This document shows, in pieces, positions 24,273 to 37,815 of a stretch of 64,000 nt of DNA (its first letter is position 1; every line of letters starts with the position of its first letter). The position numbers and the translations under genes were made by a program. The DNA comes from Allacma fusca. Lineage: Eukaryota; Arthropoda; Collembola; Symphypleona; Sminthuridae. The stretch lies in the NCBI GenBank assembly GCA_947179485.1, contig OX359250.1:44179450-44243449 (forward strand). The letters are read 5' to 3'. The notes beneath the pieces were generated by a model, which saw nothing but the letters and a program-made list of their open reading frames with translations, did not search any database and was not told where the DNA came from.

Positions 24273-24282
24273 AATAAATAAA
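24273..24282 (+). terminator. Polyadenylation signal for ttd14
   Basis: Two overlapping AATAAA hexamers (AATAAATAAA-type sequence) lie about 600 bases after the TTD14 stop and are followed by a G/T-rich stretch (tgttgggtcc), the usual arrangement of a cleavage site. The intervening sequence 23672-24272 would be the 3' UTR. Confidence 0.55.
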
Positions 24283-25098
24283 TGTTGGGTCCTTGGAGAG
24301 CGTTTACGTGAGTAAACCGAATCGGCAATGACTTTGCATTTTACAGTTGCACATGAAATTCCTGAATATTTGTAAGTACCTTCTCTCAGTTATCTTCTCA
24401 GGATTCAACGCAGTATCCTAGCATTTTCATCCCATAATTTCCATTTCCTGTCTATTGTAATTCTCTGTCCAAATGATTCATATCATAACTTTCCTCTGAA
24501 ATGTCTTCTGAAAGGGAAAGATGTGCTTATTTAGTGGGTAAGTGGCTTCAGTCATTTCCAAGCATCCCGACATATTTCCCACAATACAGGAGCATCAAAA
24601 TTAAAATGGGTTTGGAATTAAAGCTTCATATTGAACAGTAAAAAGGAGTCGTTTTGGAAGCATCTGCACCTGCAGTACAATAATTATTTCAAGTTCAATG
24701 ACTAGCCATTGATCATAGAGAATAATCGTCTTGCACATTAAGACGACCTAGCAGTACTTATCATTTACTCATATTCTTCCGCAGTGCAAATCATCCCTAT
24801 AAATCATTTAATTAGGATTACAGCTATGACTTTCAATGTTAGCTTTTGAGCTTCTCTTGAGGTGCCCTGTCATATGAAATTGCTGCAAATAATACATCCA
24901 TGGTATTTAGCCATCCCCTATTGGCAGGTTACTTCAGCTCTTATCTTATTCAGCAATACTGTGTAATACAGGGTTGTCATAATGATTTATTCCCCTCTAG
25001 TCCACAAAGGTTTTTTTCTTCGATTTAGGTCAATATTTGCGGTCATTAATGTGATTTAAGGATTCCATAATTAGCAATAATTTATTGTTGATCCCAAA

Positions 25099-25637
25099 AC
25101 AAAATTTTCAGAACGTCCTTTGGCGGTCATTTGTCGGAAATTTGTAGAAAGCTATTGATTGAAAACAATGGTTCTGTACTTCGTAGTAAATATGGGGATT
25201 TGTTCACATTTTATTTTAATACCCCAAATCAAAAATTGTGGCCTTACGAATCTGAACTGTGACCAAAGGTATCAATGCCGCAAAACATATCTTTTGCTGA
25301 ATAAAATGTCGCAACAACTCGTAAACTGGCATCTCATTTGTCTGCTAAGATGTAAGCTAAGAACAAATCCCCATGAAGTTTGCTGCAACATCAGAGTTAT
25401 GAAGCATTTTCATATCGGCCAGATCATCCATAATAAAATAGAAACATCAGAAATTCTTCCGGATCTTCCTCACTTTCGTTATTTTGGTAGCTAATTTCTT
25501 CAACCTTGATCTCTATTATAACCGACATGACATGACCCCCATTGCTCACCTTAAGAATATGCCAGAAAGCTCTTCTGTAAAGCCCATATTTCCTGTAAAC
25601 GACCGCCAGAGGACATTCTGAAGCAGATTTTGTGGAA
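25099..25637. repeat. Diverged inverted repeat, about 540 bp overall
   Basis: The left arm (about 25099-25148) contains acaaaat, cagaacgtcctttggcggtc and ggaaat. The reverse complement of the right arm (about 25575-25637) contains acaaaat, cagaatgtcctctggcggtc and ggaaat in the same order, with small gaps. Similarity is roughly 80 percent by eye over some 45 bases. The space between has no recognised transposase, although it carries a 111-codon + frame (25159-25494) of unknown meaning. It may be a small non-autonomous transposon or a fold-back remnant. Confidence 0.55.
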
Positions 25638-28600
25638 ATAAATGTTAATTATTTGGAATACTTACAAAATCCTAACTTTGCGTCACGCTAGTGGCCAATT
25701 GGTCCCCAAATATGTAGGTCAATGAAATAAATTTTTAAAAATCTGGAAAAGAAGTCGTTAGAACATAGAGGATCTGAAGATTTAATGAGTAATTCCCTCA
25801 TGGGGGCCAGAGGGGGGTAAATGATTCTTGTCACCCGTGTCTCATTCCAAGTTTGTGTAAAATAACTTGGAACTATATGTATATTACCATTACGGTATAC
25901 ATGTTTGGAAAATAATGGACAGATAGTTTTGTGTCTTTTACGACATTTTTTTTATTGAAAGTTATCACATTGCAGTTGCAATACAGATAACTTGCACTTC
26001 TCCACTGAGTGCTCGCCACACAGTTTAAACCAGTGTCTGAGTACCTCTAATGCACGGTTACCACCTATTGATCTTGAAAGTTTTTGACCACTAGAAATAG
26101 TTATATGTACATGTGTATGTACCACCAAGAAGAGAATCTGAAGACGTCGTGACTAGATATAAAGATCTTTGCTTTGATGTATAAATGAAGCAAAAATTTT
26201 GCATAGGAAACTATGTGGCCTGTGTCACACTACTGTGCTATCAAAATGAAACCAAGCGTAAAAAGATTTTGCCACAAAATACTACAGAATATACGTCTCA
26301 ATTTAAGTTTCACATAGTGTAAAAAGTAAGTTCACGGACTTCGTGTACAGTGAGGTGAGTACAGTTCTATTTCCATCAACTTTGTATTTTCATAGGTTTC
26401 CCTGCATTAAGCACGGTGTCATTATGCTTAGAACTTTATTTTTACCTACAGATTGATGCGCTTCTTAAATGTAACAAACCTGGCCCAAGATCCTTCAGTC
26501 AAGTTATACCAATTTTGTAGTAACTAATGCTAAGGACGACATTTCATTGAGAAATGTTCTACAGTCTAAGGTGGACTTAGAGATTATAAGAAAGGCAAGA
26601 TGTAAATGTGAAATTATATTTATGGTACATATTCCTATTGTGGTTACATTCTACAGGGAAACCTCTTTCACGTATGTAGGAACGGATAGATACGAAGATA
26701 CAGTTGAACCTGTAATAGATAATTTTGATGTATGTATCTATGTATGCACACTGTTCAGGTCTGAGAATCATCCTTCATCAAGAGAAATTTTCTCCCAAAA
26801 TCTCCGGTTAAGGTCAACATCCTTTTTTTCACTACTTTGTAACCCTTACCCATGTATATCTTCTCAATGAATTTTAATTGATTTGCTCTTATTGATATTC
26901 ACAAATCTTATCATATCTCAGTGCATTCATTTAATTGGACTCGTCGTCATGCTTAAAATAAGATATTTTTTTAAAAACAAATCACACAAAATAAAAGCCT
27001 ATTGCTGTTTGTGTACGCAATACGTCATGATGTGAGCTTTATTGTCTTCAAAGTATTTTCACCTATTTGGCAATGCATCTGCAGTCTGCACTCCTCTTGT
27101 AGCAGAGCCACGGAGAGAAAATGATCAATGCAAGAGATCCCCATACACGTAGTTAACGGCATGAAAGAGTTGTATTTTCTTTCCTATTCCATCATTTTAT
27201 AGGAACCGAGACAAGAGTTGTAAGTTGTAATTAGGGACTGTACATGAAGTCATACTCTTGTAGTTGATTTTCCAAAATTACGTTTAAGCAGTCAGGAAAG
27301 AAGTACTCCAAGAAATTAGAAATCCCAGTGGACAAATTATAATGATGAAACTTTCTTTTCCTGCAGGGAAGTACATGATTCAAATCCATGCAATTCCGAG
27401 TAATTAATAAAACCAAGTCCAAACATTGCAGGTGTGCAGACACAAGATCTTTTACAAATCTTGAAAATATAGTCCCAGTCGGAAATGCACTGTGAATAAA
27501 CTTTGGAATGGAAAACTTTTGTCATAAAACGAGTGAAACATTCTTTCATAAGCGTCACACCCACGGCTTTAACTCTACACAAGGCAAGTTTGAGCATTCG
27601 AAAAAAAAATGTAAAAGCGAACTGGACATCCCAAACGTCTCAATAATTTTGAGACTCCCTGCAGTCATGAAGATATTTATAAAATTATTGTTCAAAATTT
27701 GTGAAAATGTTTCAGCACCTTACATCTTTTTAAAACAATATCTAGAAGATGATCCTTACGTCTTTCAGCCTCAGCCTTTTGGTATGTATAAAGCTATGAG
27801 GAGATGACTGCACCTGAAACTTTGCAGAAGTTCAGGAAAATTAAGACAGATCAAAGAACTGCAAATGTATAATTTTGTTGGTTCATGTTGCAGCCCACTA
27901 AAATTTCCGCATTCGAACCCAAGTTGTACATATGTAATTATATATGTAAGTACATGTGTCCATACCCACAGAGGAATATTCTCATACACTTCTCATTAAT
28001 TATGACTGTACGGCATTGATGGGAAAGCTGATTTTAAAAATATTCATGCTTCAATCATGTAAAACAAAAAGTATCTCTGAGTCTTTCACCAATAATACTG
28101 TTTTGCCAAATCAGGAGTCTAGTAATATGCAGGTGTTTGGGCATGCTGAATTAGTCCTGCTCAAATGGAACCCGTTCAGGCTGCTGCATCTGGATGGTAT
28201 AGCTTTTCATGGATTACGTAAAGCTCATTTTATTCATGTTTGGAAATGTGCACACGCTATAATTAACTATATGCACACAAATACAAAAAAAAAAGGTAAT
28301 TCTACAATAATTTCTATAGATGAGGAGCGCTTTTCCTTGTTGGGGCTTCTTTCTTCTTTTCATTGTTAATATTGCTTGATGCATTTAAAACTACAGTTTT
28401 TCTGGGATAATGTACACTTTTTATGTTTTCAATAGATTGGTGATTGCCTCAAAGGAGTCTTGGAGTGTAAAAAGTACCTGCGTTCAAATTGATTTCATTT
28501 TGTGTATTCAATATGAACAATTTCCTCTAGCTCTAATTTATACCAATGAGCTTTCGATTTTGTTTTGAATTTACTTATTGATCCAGTAGAAATCCTTCGG

Positions 28601-31600
28601 TGAATAGGTTTCAGTAAAATGTATTAAAATTTCTTTTCAGTATACGTATCTTTCTGTATTTTTTTATTATATTTGGGCAAGAATAAAAGATTCCATTCAG
28701 GATTAGTCAGGAGCAAGAATTAATTCTCAATAATAGACTGACAATGAGCTACTAGCTGAATGAACCTCGTGTGCAAATCAATAGATACAGATACAAGAAA
28801 GGTAGCATTAAAATTAAGCCTCAAAATTGAGAAAATGGCACTTAAACCCCTAAATTCAATTGATTATATTGACACTGCCCATGACTCTGCTTGGACTCCA
28901 TAGGAATCCCAATGAATTTTGAGTAAACAAGTGACAAGTGGGCGTATTTGGACGGATGATTGTTCGTACCCCCAAAACAGTGACATATACCCAGAAACTA
29001 GTGACCACCTACTACTACACCATGCACGATAAGTTGAAATTCCCAAAGGAACGAATAAAATTTAGTCCTGACTAGAATTAAAATGTATGCATATGTAATA
29101 CATACATATATTCCTGTGTGTGTTAAGTATATCTCTGCATAAGTACTAATTGTAAGCACGCTCACTTGTCAGTGTATAAAGAACACTCACATTAAAGAAA
29201 GAGTGGACAAAAGCGAGAGTAAACTGTCAAACCAATTGCTCACACGATAATTTCCCCCAAGTTACGTACACTTTTGGAGACTCATTTATAAAAACACAAA
29301 TAATCCCTAGTTTTTACTTTTTTTTGAAATGCATGGCTGACTAAAATACACAATGTGCAAATTGCAATGCTTAAGAAAAGTTGGGGGATTTTTTTAGTGC
29401 ATCGCATTTTGTAATTGCATTGCTATTACACGTACAATTACTGTGATTGTCAGGTGTACAAAAAAAAACATGCCTTGTCCTGTGACGCAGGCATGTAGAG
29501 CTATGAGTTTTGGTGGGACAAGTCGAGAAAATCTAGGGGAAAAAGTACTCAAGCATGGTTTGAAAACTTGACTATAAGTCAAGTAGCCATCAGGCAATTA
29601 GCAAATAGACAGACATTCTCAAGATTCGATGAATATCATTGAGTTCCATGCTTGCTTGACTTCGTCCTCAAAGTTTTTTTTTCAAACTCCAAGTTCCGTT
29701 TCTTTATATATTTACACTTAATATTTTGGTTCGTTGTTACTCCTGCCTTACATTATTTCAGTCTCATGCTGATGTGTCAATGTCCGTTGCTCGTTCTTCC
29801 CACGTGTCAAGCTCCACTGTAAGGGTACTTCCACACCCCGTAATTATTACCTAAAACAATGACAGTACAATGAGTGGTCAAATGCTTTTAAATTTAACTT
29901 GCATTCCTAATATCCGCTCAAGTTTTCAGGTTTGATTGGAACATACTTGCTCCTACTGTAATGTAAGAATAACAGGAAAAGGACAAAAAAAACGAGCAAA
30001 CATACCAGCGGACAATTATACAAGATACATACATATATCAACCGATATGTTATTTCTGAATTTGCTGTAAGTAATTATACAGATCAGACCATGTATAGGA
30101 GCATAAAAATAACGCAGGACGTCTATTATAAAGTGTAATATTATAAGAGAATTGGACACTAAGTTTATAAGTAATGGGGGTTCGAGGAGCTATTCCAAAT
30201 GTTTTTACAGATATAGACTTTATTTGTTTACTTTATTGGTTCTAAAAAATTGTGCTCTGATTTGCAGAAGTCATCTTGCTACGATATCCTGTTTAGAAAT
30301 AATTAATTGATGTATATCTGTCCATAAATTGTAAATAGAATACTGATTGTGAGCCCATAGGGCTACATATGTTAAAAGTCCGTGATAAGTCTCTCTCTCT
30401 CTAGACTGCAAGGACAGATAATTCTGAGGTTACCATATATTAAGGAATTGAATTTTTGAATGTCAAAATCCCTTTTAGTAAATTACCTACAAATTGTGTC
30501 TAAAATATTAATTCCTTTTAATAATTAGCCCTTTCATTATTGGAATACAATGATAACAAGACAACGCCTGACATGCAGTATGAAGGGATAGTATAAAAAA
30601 CTGATTCCAATACAAGAAATTAATTTTCTCCTCAAAACAGCAATTTGGGCAGATTAACAAGCCTCTACAGATTTAAGGTGAAACTTTGTAGGGGCCGGAA
30701 GTCCGTATGTAAATGAAGATGAATCAGTGTGTACCTTAGGAGACTATGTAGGTCCAAAAGCGTCTTCAGATTTATCTGTAATTATATGTGAGGATGGATG
30801 GACTCAAAATCCTTACCATATTTCCCCCTTCCTTCTCATAGAGATTCACCTCCTACACTTAAATTGAATTTTCCTGTTTATTTTATTAAGATCATGATAG
30901 CTCAAATACTTGGGTTGTACTCTGGGCTTGTTCTATCCATGTGATATCTCTTGTTGTAAAGCACTGTGGAAGTTGTTACTTTGTCACGGACAATTAAAAG
31001 TTTTCCAGGAGGTATGCATGTAGACTGATAGGGAGCTCAGGAAACATTCTCAACACATTCTGTTCCTCCGCATGAAGCGTGACCCTAAGTATAATGTCGT
31101 CGTGCAATTTTGAGATGGAAAACAATACAAGTATGCAGAGCTGTGTGAAGGTAGGAACAAGCCAAAGAGCTAATCTTAGACCATGAGGGGATAGTTGACT
31201 TCAGATTACGGAAAGGCACTGATCGTGATACTGATTCAATAGATCATAATGTTTACCTGTCGTTCCCGTACACACGTGGAGGTACTCAGGTACAAATGTG
31301 TTCATGCGTTTGTTACACTACTCCAAGTAGATTTTCGCATGCATCCTGCATTTTTCCTCCAATCTCATAACTCTCTGTAGAGACGCTCTCAAGAAAAATG
31401 CAAAAAAGTTGAAATCAAGTACGGCCCCAGCATGCTGGCAGTGTTGTTGGGAGTTAAGTCAGTATTTAAAAAGATAAAGAGGGTGAAGGAAGGAGAGAGA
31501 AGGGAAGATATAGAAACCTTAGAAGTCAGTGGATTGTGGGGTGTATACGCACACAGTGTGGACTTGAGAGTCCCATATGTACAGAGTACTGTGAGTCAAG

Positions 31601-34196
31601 TAGCACTTACTCATTTGCAAAAAAAAAATCAGCACTGTGTTTCTTTCTCTTATAATCTTGATTAATCCCAACAGTTGAGACTTTAGAGTCCTGTGGTTAA
31701 CTCGCGTGTTTCATGTCTCTCTCTCCTTCCCTTAACAACCCTAAAAAAGACGGCTGAATTTCTCAGCAGCGGATCCTCAGGGTTCCACCGCCCTCACATC
31801 ACTCGTACATCTTGACGGAGAAACACACTATATTTTGTCGTGGGCCTCATCATCCTCTCGTCATGAAGCATGAGGAAGATCTGTAGTCTCAGTAGACCCT
31901 CACCAAGACGGATACAGTACACTTTTATTTACTTTGCCGTAACCACAGTGGAAAACCGCGTCGTTCATTCCAAATAATAAAAGTTGGGAACCAGCCGTTT
32001 TCAATTATTACTACTACTATACTGTGGTCAAAATATTAGGAAATACTCAACTATTTTTTTTTTGTTCCGAACTCTTCCAAAATAGTGAGAAACCTACCAA
32101 AGTTTTCCATAGAGAGAGGTGTGTGGAGTCTCATAACAACCCAACGGCCACAAAACCTTTTCTTTTCCTAATCCCGTCCATGTAACCATCCACCAAGTGA
32201 AATTCAAGTGTTGGAAAAGACTATCACTTCAAACTAAACAAAAAATTTAAATATAGTAAACACTCAAGTCTAAAAAACTGTCCATTATTTTATTTACTTC
32301 TAAAAAGGACCATTTTGTCCGCTCAATTGTCCTAATTGTTGTGCTCCTGGGAACTCCAACTCCCTTAATTACCACAGCGTGTTTGGAAATACTCAAGAGA
32401 GCGGTGATGGTGACATGGTAGTAACGAGCGGGTCAAATTCGTCACCCCATATTATCATTTCTTAGCTCAGTTTCACAGCGGAAACGAGATTGGGACATCG
32501 GGAAATTACTCCTACAATTTTTTTTTGTCTCAGCGACTTAGCTCTCATTAAAGAACTGTCATATAAGTTCCGTGGATTTGTTCCATGAAATCCCATGTGA
32601 ACTGTGTTGGTGTTGTCAAGCTGGAGAGAAAGCATCGGTATAGTGTGAGGCTAAGGTGAAATCATTTTTTTTTTTGTGTTCAGCTCATTCCTTTGGATAA
32701 GTAAACAGATCCCCGCGTACTTGAGCTACCCTGTACGGACTTGTAAACAGAAGATTGACTTCTTGTGAGATATCCACTGTATAAACATGGATGGAGTAAA
32801 CTAACCTACAAAAGTAAACTTTACGGGTGACAAGCTCAGTCCTTCTAATTGGAGTTGTACTAGTATTGTGGGAATTAAAATCTTTTTTTTTGCACACATC
32901 AAGCCTAAGCTAGTAAAAAAGACTGTGTGGAAGGATCTACAACTGTGTTGGATATCGGGACAAATATCAGTGGAAATGTTTTCATTATACCCACATACAT
33001 GACTCACGGAAGAACATTGTAATTACAAGAATCCTATACGATTTGGATGAACTTGCTGATACCAGGAGGAATGCTCTAATTGAAGTCAATCGGTAAGTTG
33101 TAGAGATTGTTTGGTTGCTGTGTATTGTGTAGGAGCGTAACGATAATAATTATCATCCATATTTAATCTTCCCTCTAATGGTCTAATATTTCATTGCATT
33201 TGCTAATTGCGAGTGAGGCAGCTCTTCCAAAGATTTCCCTCAGAGCAATTGGCCCCTTGTAGAGATTAAATCGTTGCGGCAGTAAAAGTTACTTATTCTA
33301 CGTGATAATTACTGATTGTCTGGTCTCGGAGTGTGGCCTGTGCTCTCAACTGCTGCATAGCCCAGTTCGGGAATCGTTGCATATATATTCCCGATAGCAC
33401 TGGGACTATCCTCGAGAAAAGGGGCCAGTTAGGATCTTTTATATAATTAAATAAAGTAGCTTTAGAGCTATAGAGCGTCCTCCAACCAGTCAAATTATTG
33501 TACTCTTGTTGTTAGTACACATGAATCAAATTGGTTCGTATTTTCTTGTTCAAAAGCTCCTTGGACATTTGATAGGATCTTGAAATTTATTCAAGAGACT
33601 CTTGTGGGGTTTGTAAAAAATCACTGACAAAATGTAAGATTGAGGGGGATAAGTAAAACCTGCTAATTTCAAAACCACCTTTGGAGCACGGACTATACTC
33701 AGCTTTCCTGTCGATCCTAAACTGATAAATCCTTCGTCTTGAATAGAATCACCCTTGTGTAGTTGACATTGTGGGCCTGAAGGTTTCCATAAAGGAGTAA
33801 CAATAAGCATTGACAAGCAGGGGCACAAATGACTGTAGGGAGCACTAAATATGGACCAGTTATTTTAAAATCTGTAGTCATCTCTGTGGCGCGGACGCTG
33901 GGTTGTAAACAGGGACTAATTAATTATAATAACGGCAGCTCTTCCCTTGGTTTGGGAGTATATATTTACAATTGGAGTCATTATGAAGTCTCGGATCTTT
34001 ACTAAAGATTCCGAGGATAGAGACGCACCTGTAGGTCCAAAGTTTGACTGAGTCATTCAGCTGAGTTTTTTAAGGTCAGTAGAGTACTCTTGATTCCTTT
34101 AGACTTGCACAAGGAGTTGGCTCTATTCCACAGGTTTCATCTTCTCTTTTGCAGCTTATATATCTATGTATGTATATGGAGCAAGAGTGCACACAA

Positions 34197-34213
34197 GGAG
34201 AGAGAGAGAGAGA
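34197..34213. repeat. (GA)n microsatellite
   Basis: An uninterrupted run of GA units lies inside mixed sequence. Confidence 0.85.
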
Positions 34214-35570
34214 TAAGGGCGGAGGCTCTCCTATATCTATACAAACAGAGTTTTTGCAGTTCTATCGCCAGGTAGACACAACCCCTGCGTAAATGGGTTA
34301 CATATTTGTGGGTATAGAAGATGAGGAAAATTTAATTATAATTATTATATTACAGTATCTATAGGGACAAGTATCTAGTAGTGGTAGCTTTAAATTGATG
34401 TTCACACTTGAGCAACAAGCAAGACGCTGAAAACAACGACCAAATCATATTTAACTTGTAGCATGTGGTTGCCCATCAGCACTTGTAATGTATGAAGCCT
34501 CCGTCTACTTGACATGTCATTGCTCATCACCACCATCATCATCTTCTAATACACAGAAATATAAAAACTCAGACTGGTCGCATTCTTATCTTATATGAGT
34601 ACCCTTCCCCCCAGGACGGCGAGACTTGTTGATGTTGGTAGTGGCCCTATATTATGGTTGAATTGGAGACTGTCGTGCGTAATAATAAATGAGGGGAGGA
34701 ATACTTAGATACATAGATATTTATCCTCAGAATATTTTCTGTTTCCCCACTTGGTCCACACGTACATACACTGTACACATCGTTGCTGATGACAGTGACA
34801 ATAGGGCCAGCGTTGTGGTCGTAAATTAAATGAAATAAAATGTAATAAACGGCCTTATCTGCTCATATGTAGAGAGCGGTTACACACAGTAATGGCACGT
34901 GAGTTAATTGGTTTTTCTCCCTCCCAATTCTCTCCCAAGCTTGGGATATTTACGAATGTGAGACTCCTGCTGGGCCTTATTATTAAATAAAGTTGTTATA
35001 AAAGTTCATTTTCTTATCGTCATCTACTCATCCGAAAATAGTTTTTCTCACTTACAAAAACTGGGTCACAATTTTTTTCCCTTTATATATTTTCCCTGTA
35101 ATTATATTATTTCTGAAAAGACGGTCCCGGCCGGGTGACATGTTTCCGCTTAACGTGTCTGATGACATCGTGATGGTAACTCGTGACGGTGACGAACCTT
35201 TAAAATCTTTACTTTTACCTCCAAATCAAGCCTTTTTTTTCTCAATGGGAGAGAAAATACTCGGAGTATCATGAAAATATTAAAGATATCTCTGTTTAAA
35301 TGTAGGGGCTAAAGAGGGAGAAATAAAAAATCATGTTTCACGTTTCAATCTCCCCAGACTGTGTCTCGAAAACAATTGCTCTTAATAATTTTTCCTTCAC
35401 CTGGTCGGAGCAATTAAACAAACAAGGTAGGAAGTGATTAATGTGCAAGGCATTGTTCACATTTCAATTCCCTTTTACTTGATAATTATTACGTAATGTA
35501 AGAGATTGCCCTGTCAAATTCCCCCGGACAGTTGTTTTCAATGTGTTATATTCGGAGGAGAGCGAGAGGA

Positions 35571-35595
35571 GGGGGAGGGGAGGGGAGGTTAGGGG
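35571..35595 (+). repeat. G-quadruplex-forming run
   Basis: Four runs of at least four G (35571-35575, 35577-35580, 35582-35585, 35592-35595) are separated by loops of 1, 1 and 6 bases. This meets the usual G4 pattern and stands out in an AT-rich region. Confidence 0.75.
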
Positions 35596-37787
35596 TAATC
35601 TAACTGTCTGTGAGGTAGGTCCTTCTGGATTTGACAGTTGCCGTCGGTAATGTAATCAGGCTTGTTATACACACCCAAAAGGATCTATTGTGATTGTCTT
35701 GGTTGTAATAAGCACTTGACGCAATTACGATCCGCCACCAAGACAACAAACCATTTTGTCCATACGCATGCCAAGTGTACTTACATGGAATGGAGTTTCA
35801 AGAAAATACTGACAATAGGAGCTTCTACAAGGGTTACATGCTCAAACTAATCTTTCTTTATTAGTGACAATAATTAAAAGCAGTATTTCAAATGAAATAT
35901 GATATTAGGAGGAAAGTCAGGGGAAAACCTTTTGTGTTTGTTCGCACACACGCAAAATTAGCCTAGGAACTATTACACTCTGTCATTATTTTGTGTGAGT
36001 ACAGTCAACATACATTTGTACATATGTATCAGTCCCAGAGAGACGGGATTCTGCAGAGATGTAAACTACAGATACACGCTCACAGACCTATAGATCTCCA
36101 AAGCTGGGGTTACTGTAGAAAAGAGTCCTCTCACAATGGTAATTATGCGTGAGGGTAGATACAGAAGACAAGTCCCCAGTTGTTAATTCTTGGGTGTACA
36201 GTATAGGACAGAGACGACGCTGTTTTTTTATATCTGTGTGTGAGCCCTAACTGTAAGGAGAGTCTTATCAGAGTGGGATCACCAGACTCTTGTGATGGTG
36301 AGGAACGCTCGTCTTGGCATGTTATACGCAGTAGCTTTGTCTCAGCTAAGTGATTTTGGTTGGGTAGTGTGTGAGATAAGCATACTTAAGAATTAAATGA
36401 TGTTGGTGCTATGAAGAAGAACATAGAAAAGGTGATTTGGAGCTTGAAAAACAGGGCAGAAAGGATAAGCTTCAAAATGGTGTAAATGATTGAAAAGTTA
36501 GAGTTGTTATACTGATAATCACTCACTGGTGCGTCTTTCAAGCTTTGTTTCATATAAGCCTTGTATCCCATACGCAGAGCTCTCCCTTTGTGTTAGTTTC
36601 AAACAGACTTTTGGTACAGTTTCAAACTTTGGGATCTGTATGGGCCCCATGATAATCCTATGGGAAGACTTGAATGGTTTTTTTTTCTATTCGCACAGAA
36701 CACCTTCCTTCATATGACGATAATGCACGCCGTTGCAATTAGAACCTACAAATTACTTACCAAAGCACGATGTCATCTGATATCTAGCTAAATGGTAATA
36801 CTAGACGTAAAAGTAAAACATACTTTAATATATAACTACAGAATAAGTCTCATCATCGTACTTTCACGGAAGTATCATAGCAGTGCTCAGGTTATCCTTC
36901 TTGAGGTATTTCCCGTCGGTCTCGGTCGTTCCGAATGTCAGGTCAAGTGCGAGCTGCTCTCGGAAGAAAATCATGGCATTGGGAATGGAGTCTGTACTTG
37001 GGAAGAACCGTTAACATAGATATACTTAAGAAAGGAGAGCATCTCCCATGCATTTTTATTGCTGCTCAAAAGGTGTGATATTTTAAAATGGTTGAGTCCC
37101 TTCCACTTCCACGTTTGCTAGTAGTATAATAGGGTTACAAAATTGAGAATTTGTAGTACGACTGGGCTGAGTCAGTCTCTGCTGACTTCCGTTTTCCCGA
37201 AAAGAATCCTCCTCTTTTATCACTAACTCATCTTCTGGGTTGTAAAATATTTGAGCTCGGAAGTGCTTCAATGAGAGCATCTAAGGAGAATTCTCAGGTC
37301 AAAAAAGTTTTTTTGCAGAACCACACAGGAAGAAGGGAAATTCGTGAAAGACTCATCAAAAGTGATGCTTTCTGAGAAGTTAAAGATCGAAGGGAGAGAG
37401 AAAAAATGGAGGAGCAACAAGCGGAAGAGTGCTGTAATATCCATCTTGATCTGTAATATTAGCAACGTGTGGTAGAGTGTCACGTATGTACACTAACAAT
37501 TCAAATATACTAGTAGTGTTGAAAAGTGAAGCCCGTAATTTCGTAGAAAGACAAAAAAAAAATTGGATCCTGCCAAAGAAGTACATGTGCTCGGGTAAAG
37601 TATCTCTATACCTAATTATTTGGACGTGGGTTCATCTCCGGTACTGCTCTTAGGTACTGCCGGTACACTTGAGGTTGAACCTTGAAGTGCCTATATGATG
37701 ATGCTTGGCAGGAAGACAACAGGTAGGTAAGTATTGTGAGTAATAAAAACAAGAGAGAGAGAAAAGTCTGTATTTAACGAGGTGATT

Positions 37788-37815
37788 GATGATGATGATG
37801 ATCATCATCATCATC
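37788..37815. repeat. Perfect 28-bp GAT/ATC palindrome
   Basis: A (GAT)n run turns directly into its reverse complement (ATC)n: 13-base arms around a central AT, with no mismatch. It could extrude a cruciform. Confidence 0.9.

Noticed and set aside
27508-28369. Several overlapping open frames on both strands that might be a decayed transposase
   Set aside because: I could not find any transposase motif, zinc finger or catalytic block in any frame.
37268-37483. Minus-strand frame with a leader-like MDITALFRLLLLHFF start
   Set aside because: It looks like a signal peptide, but the continuation lacks a convincing donor or partner exon and the poly-T tract interrupts it. Not enough for a gene call.
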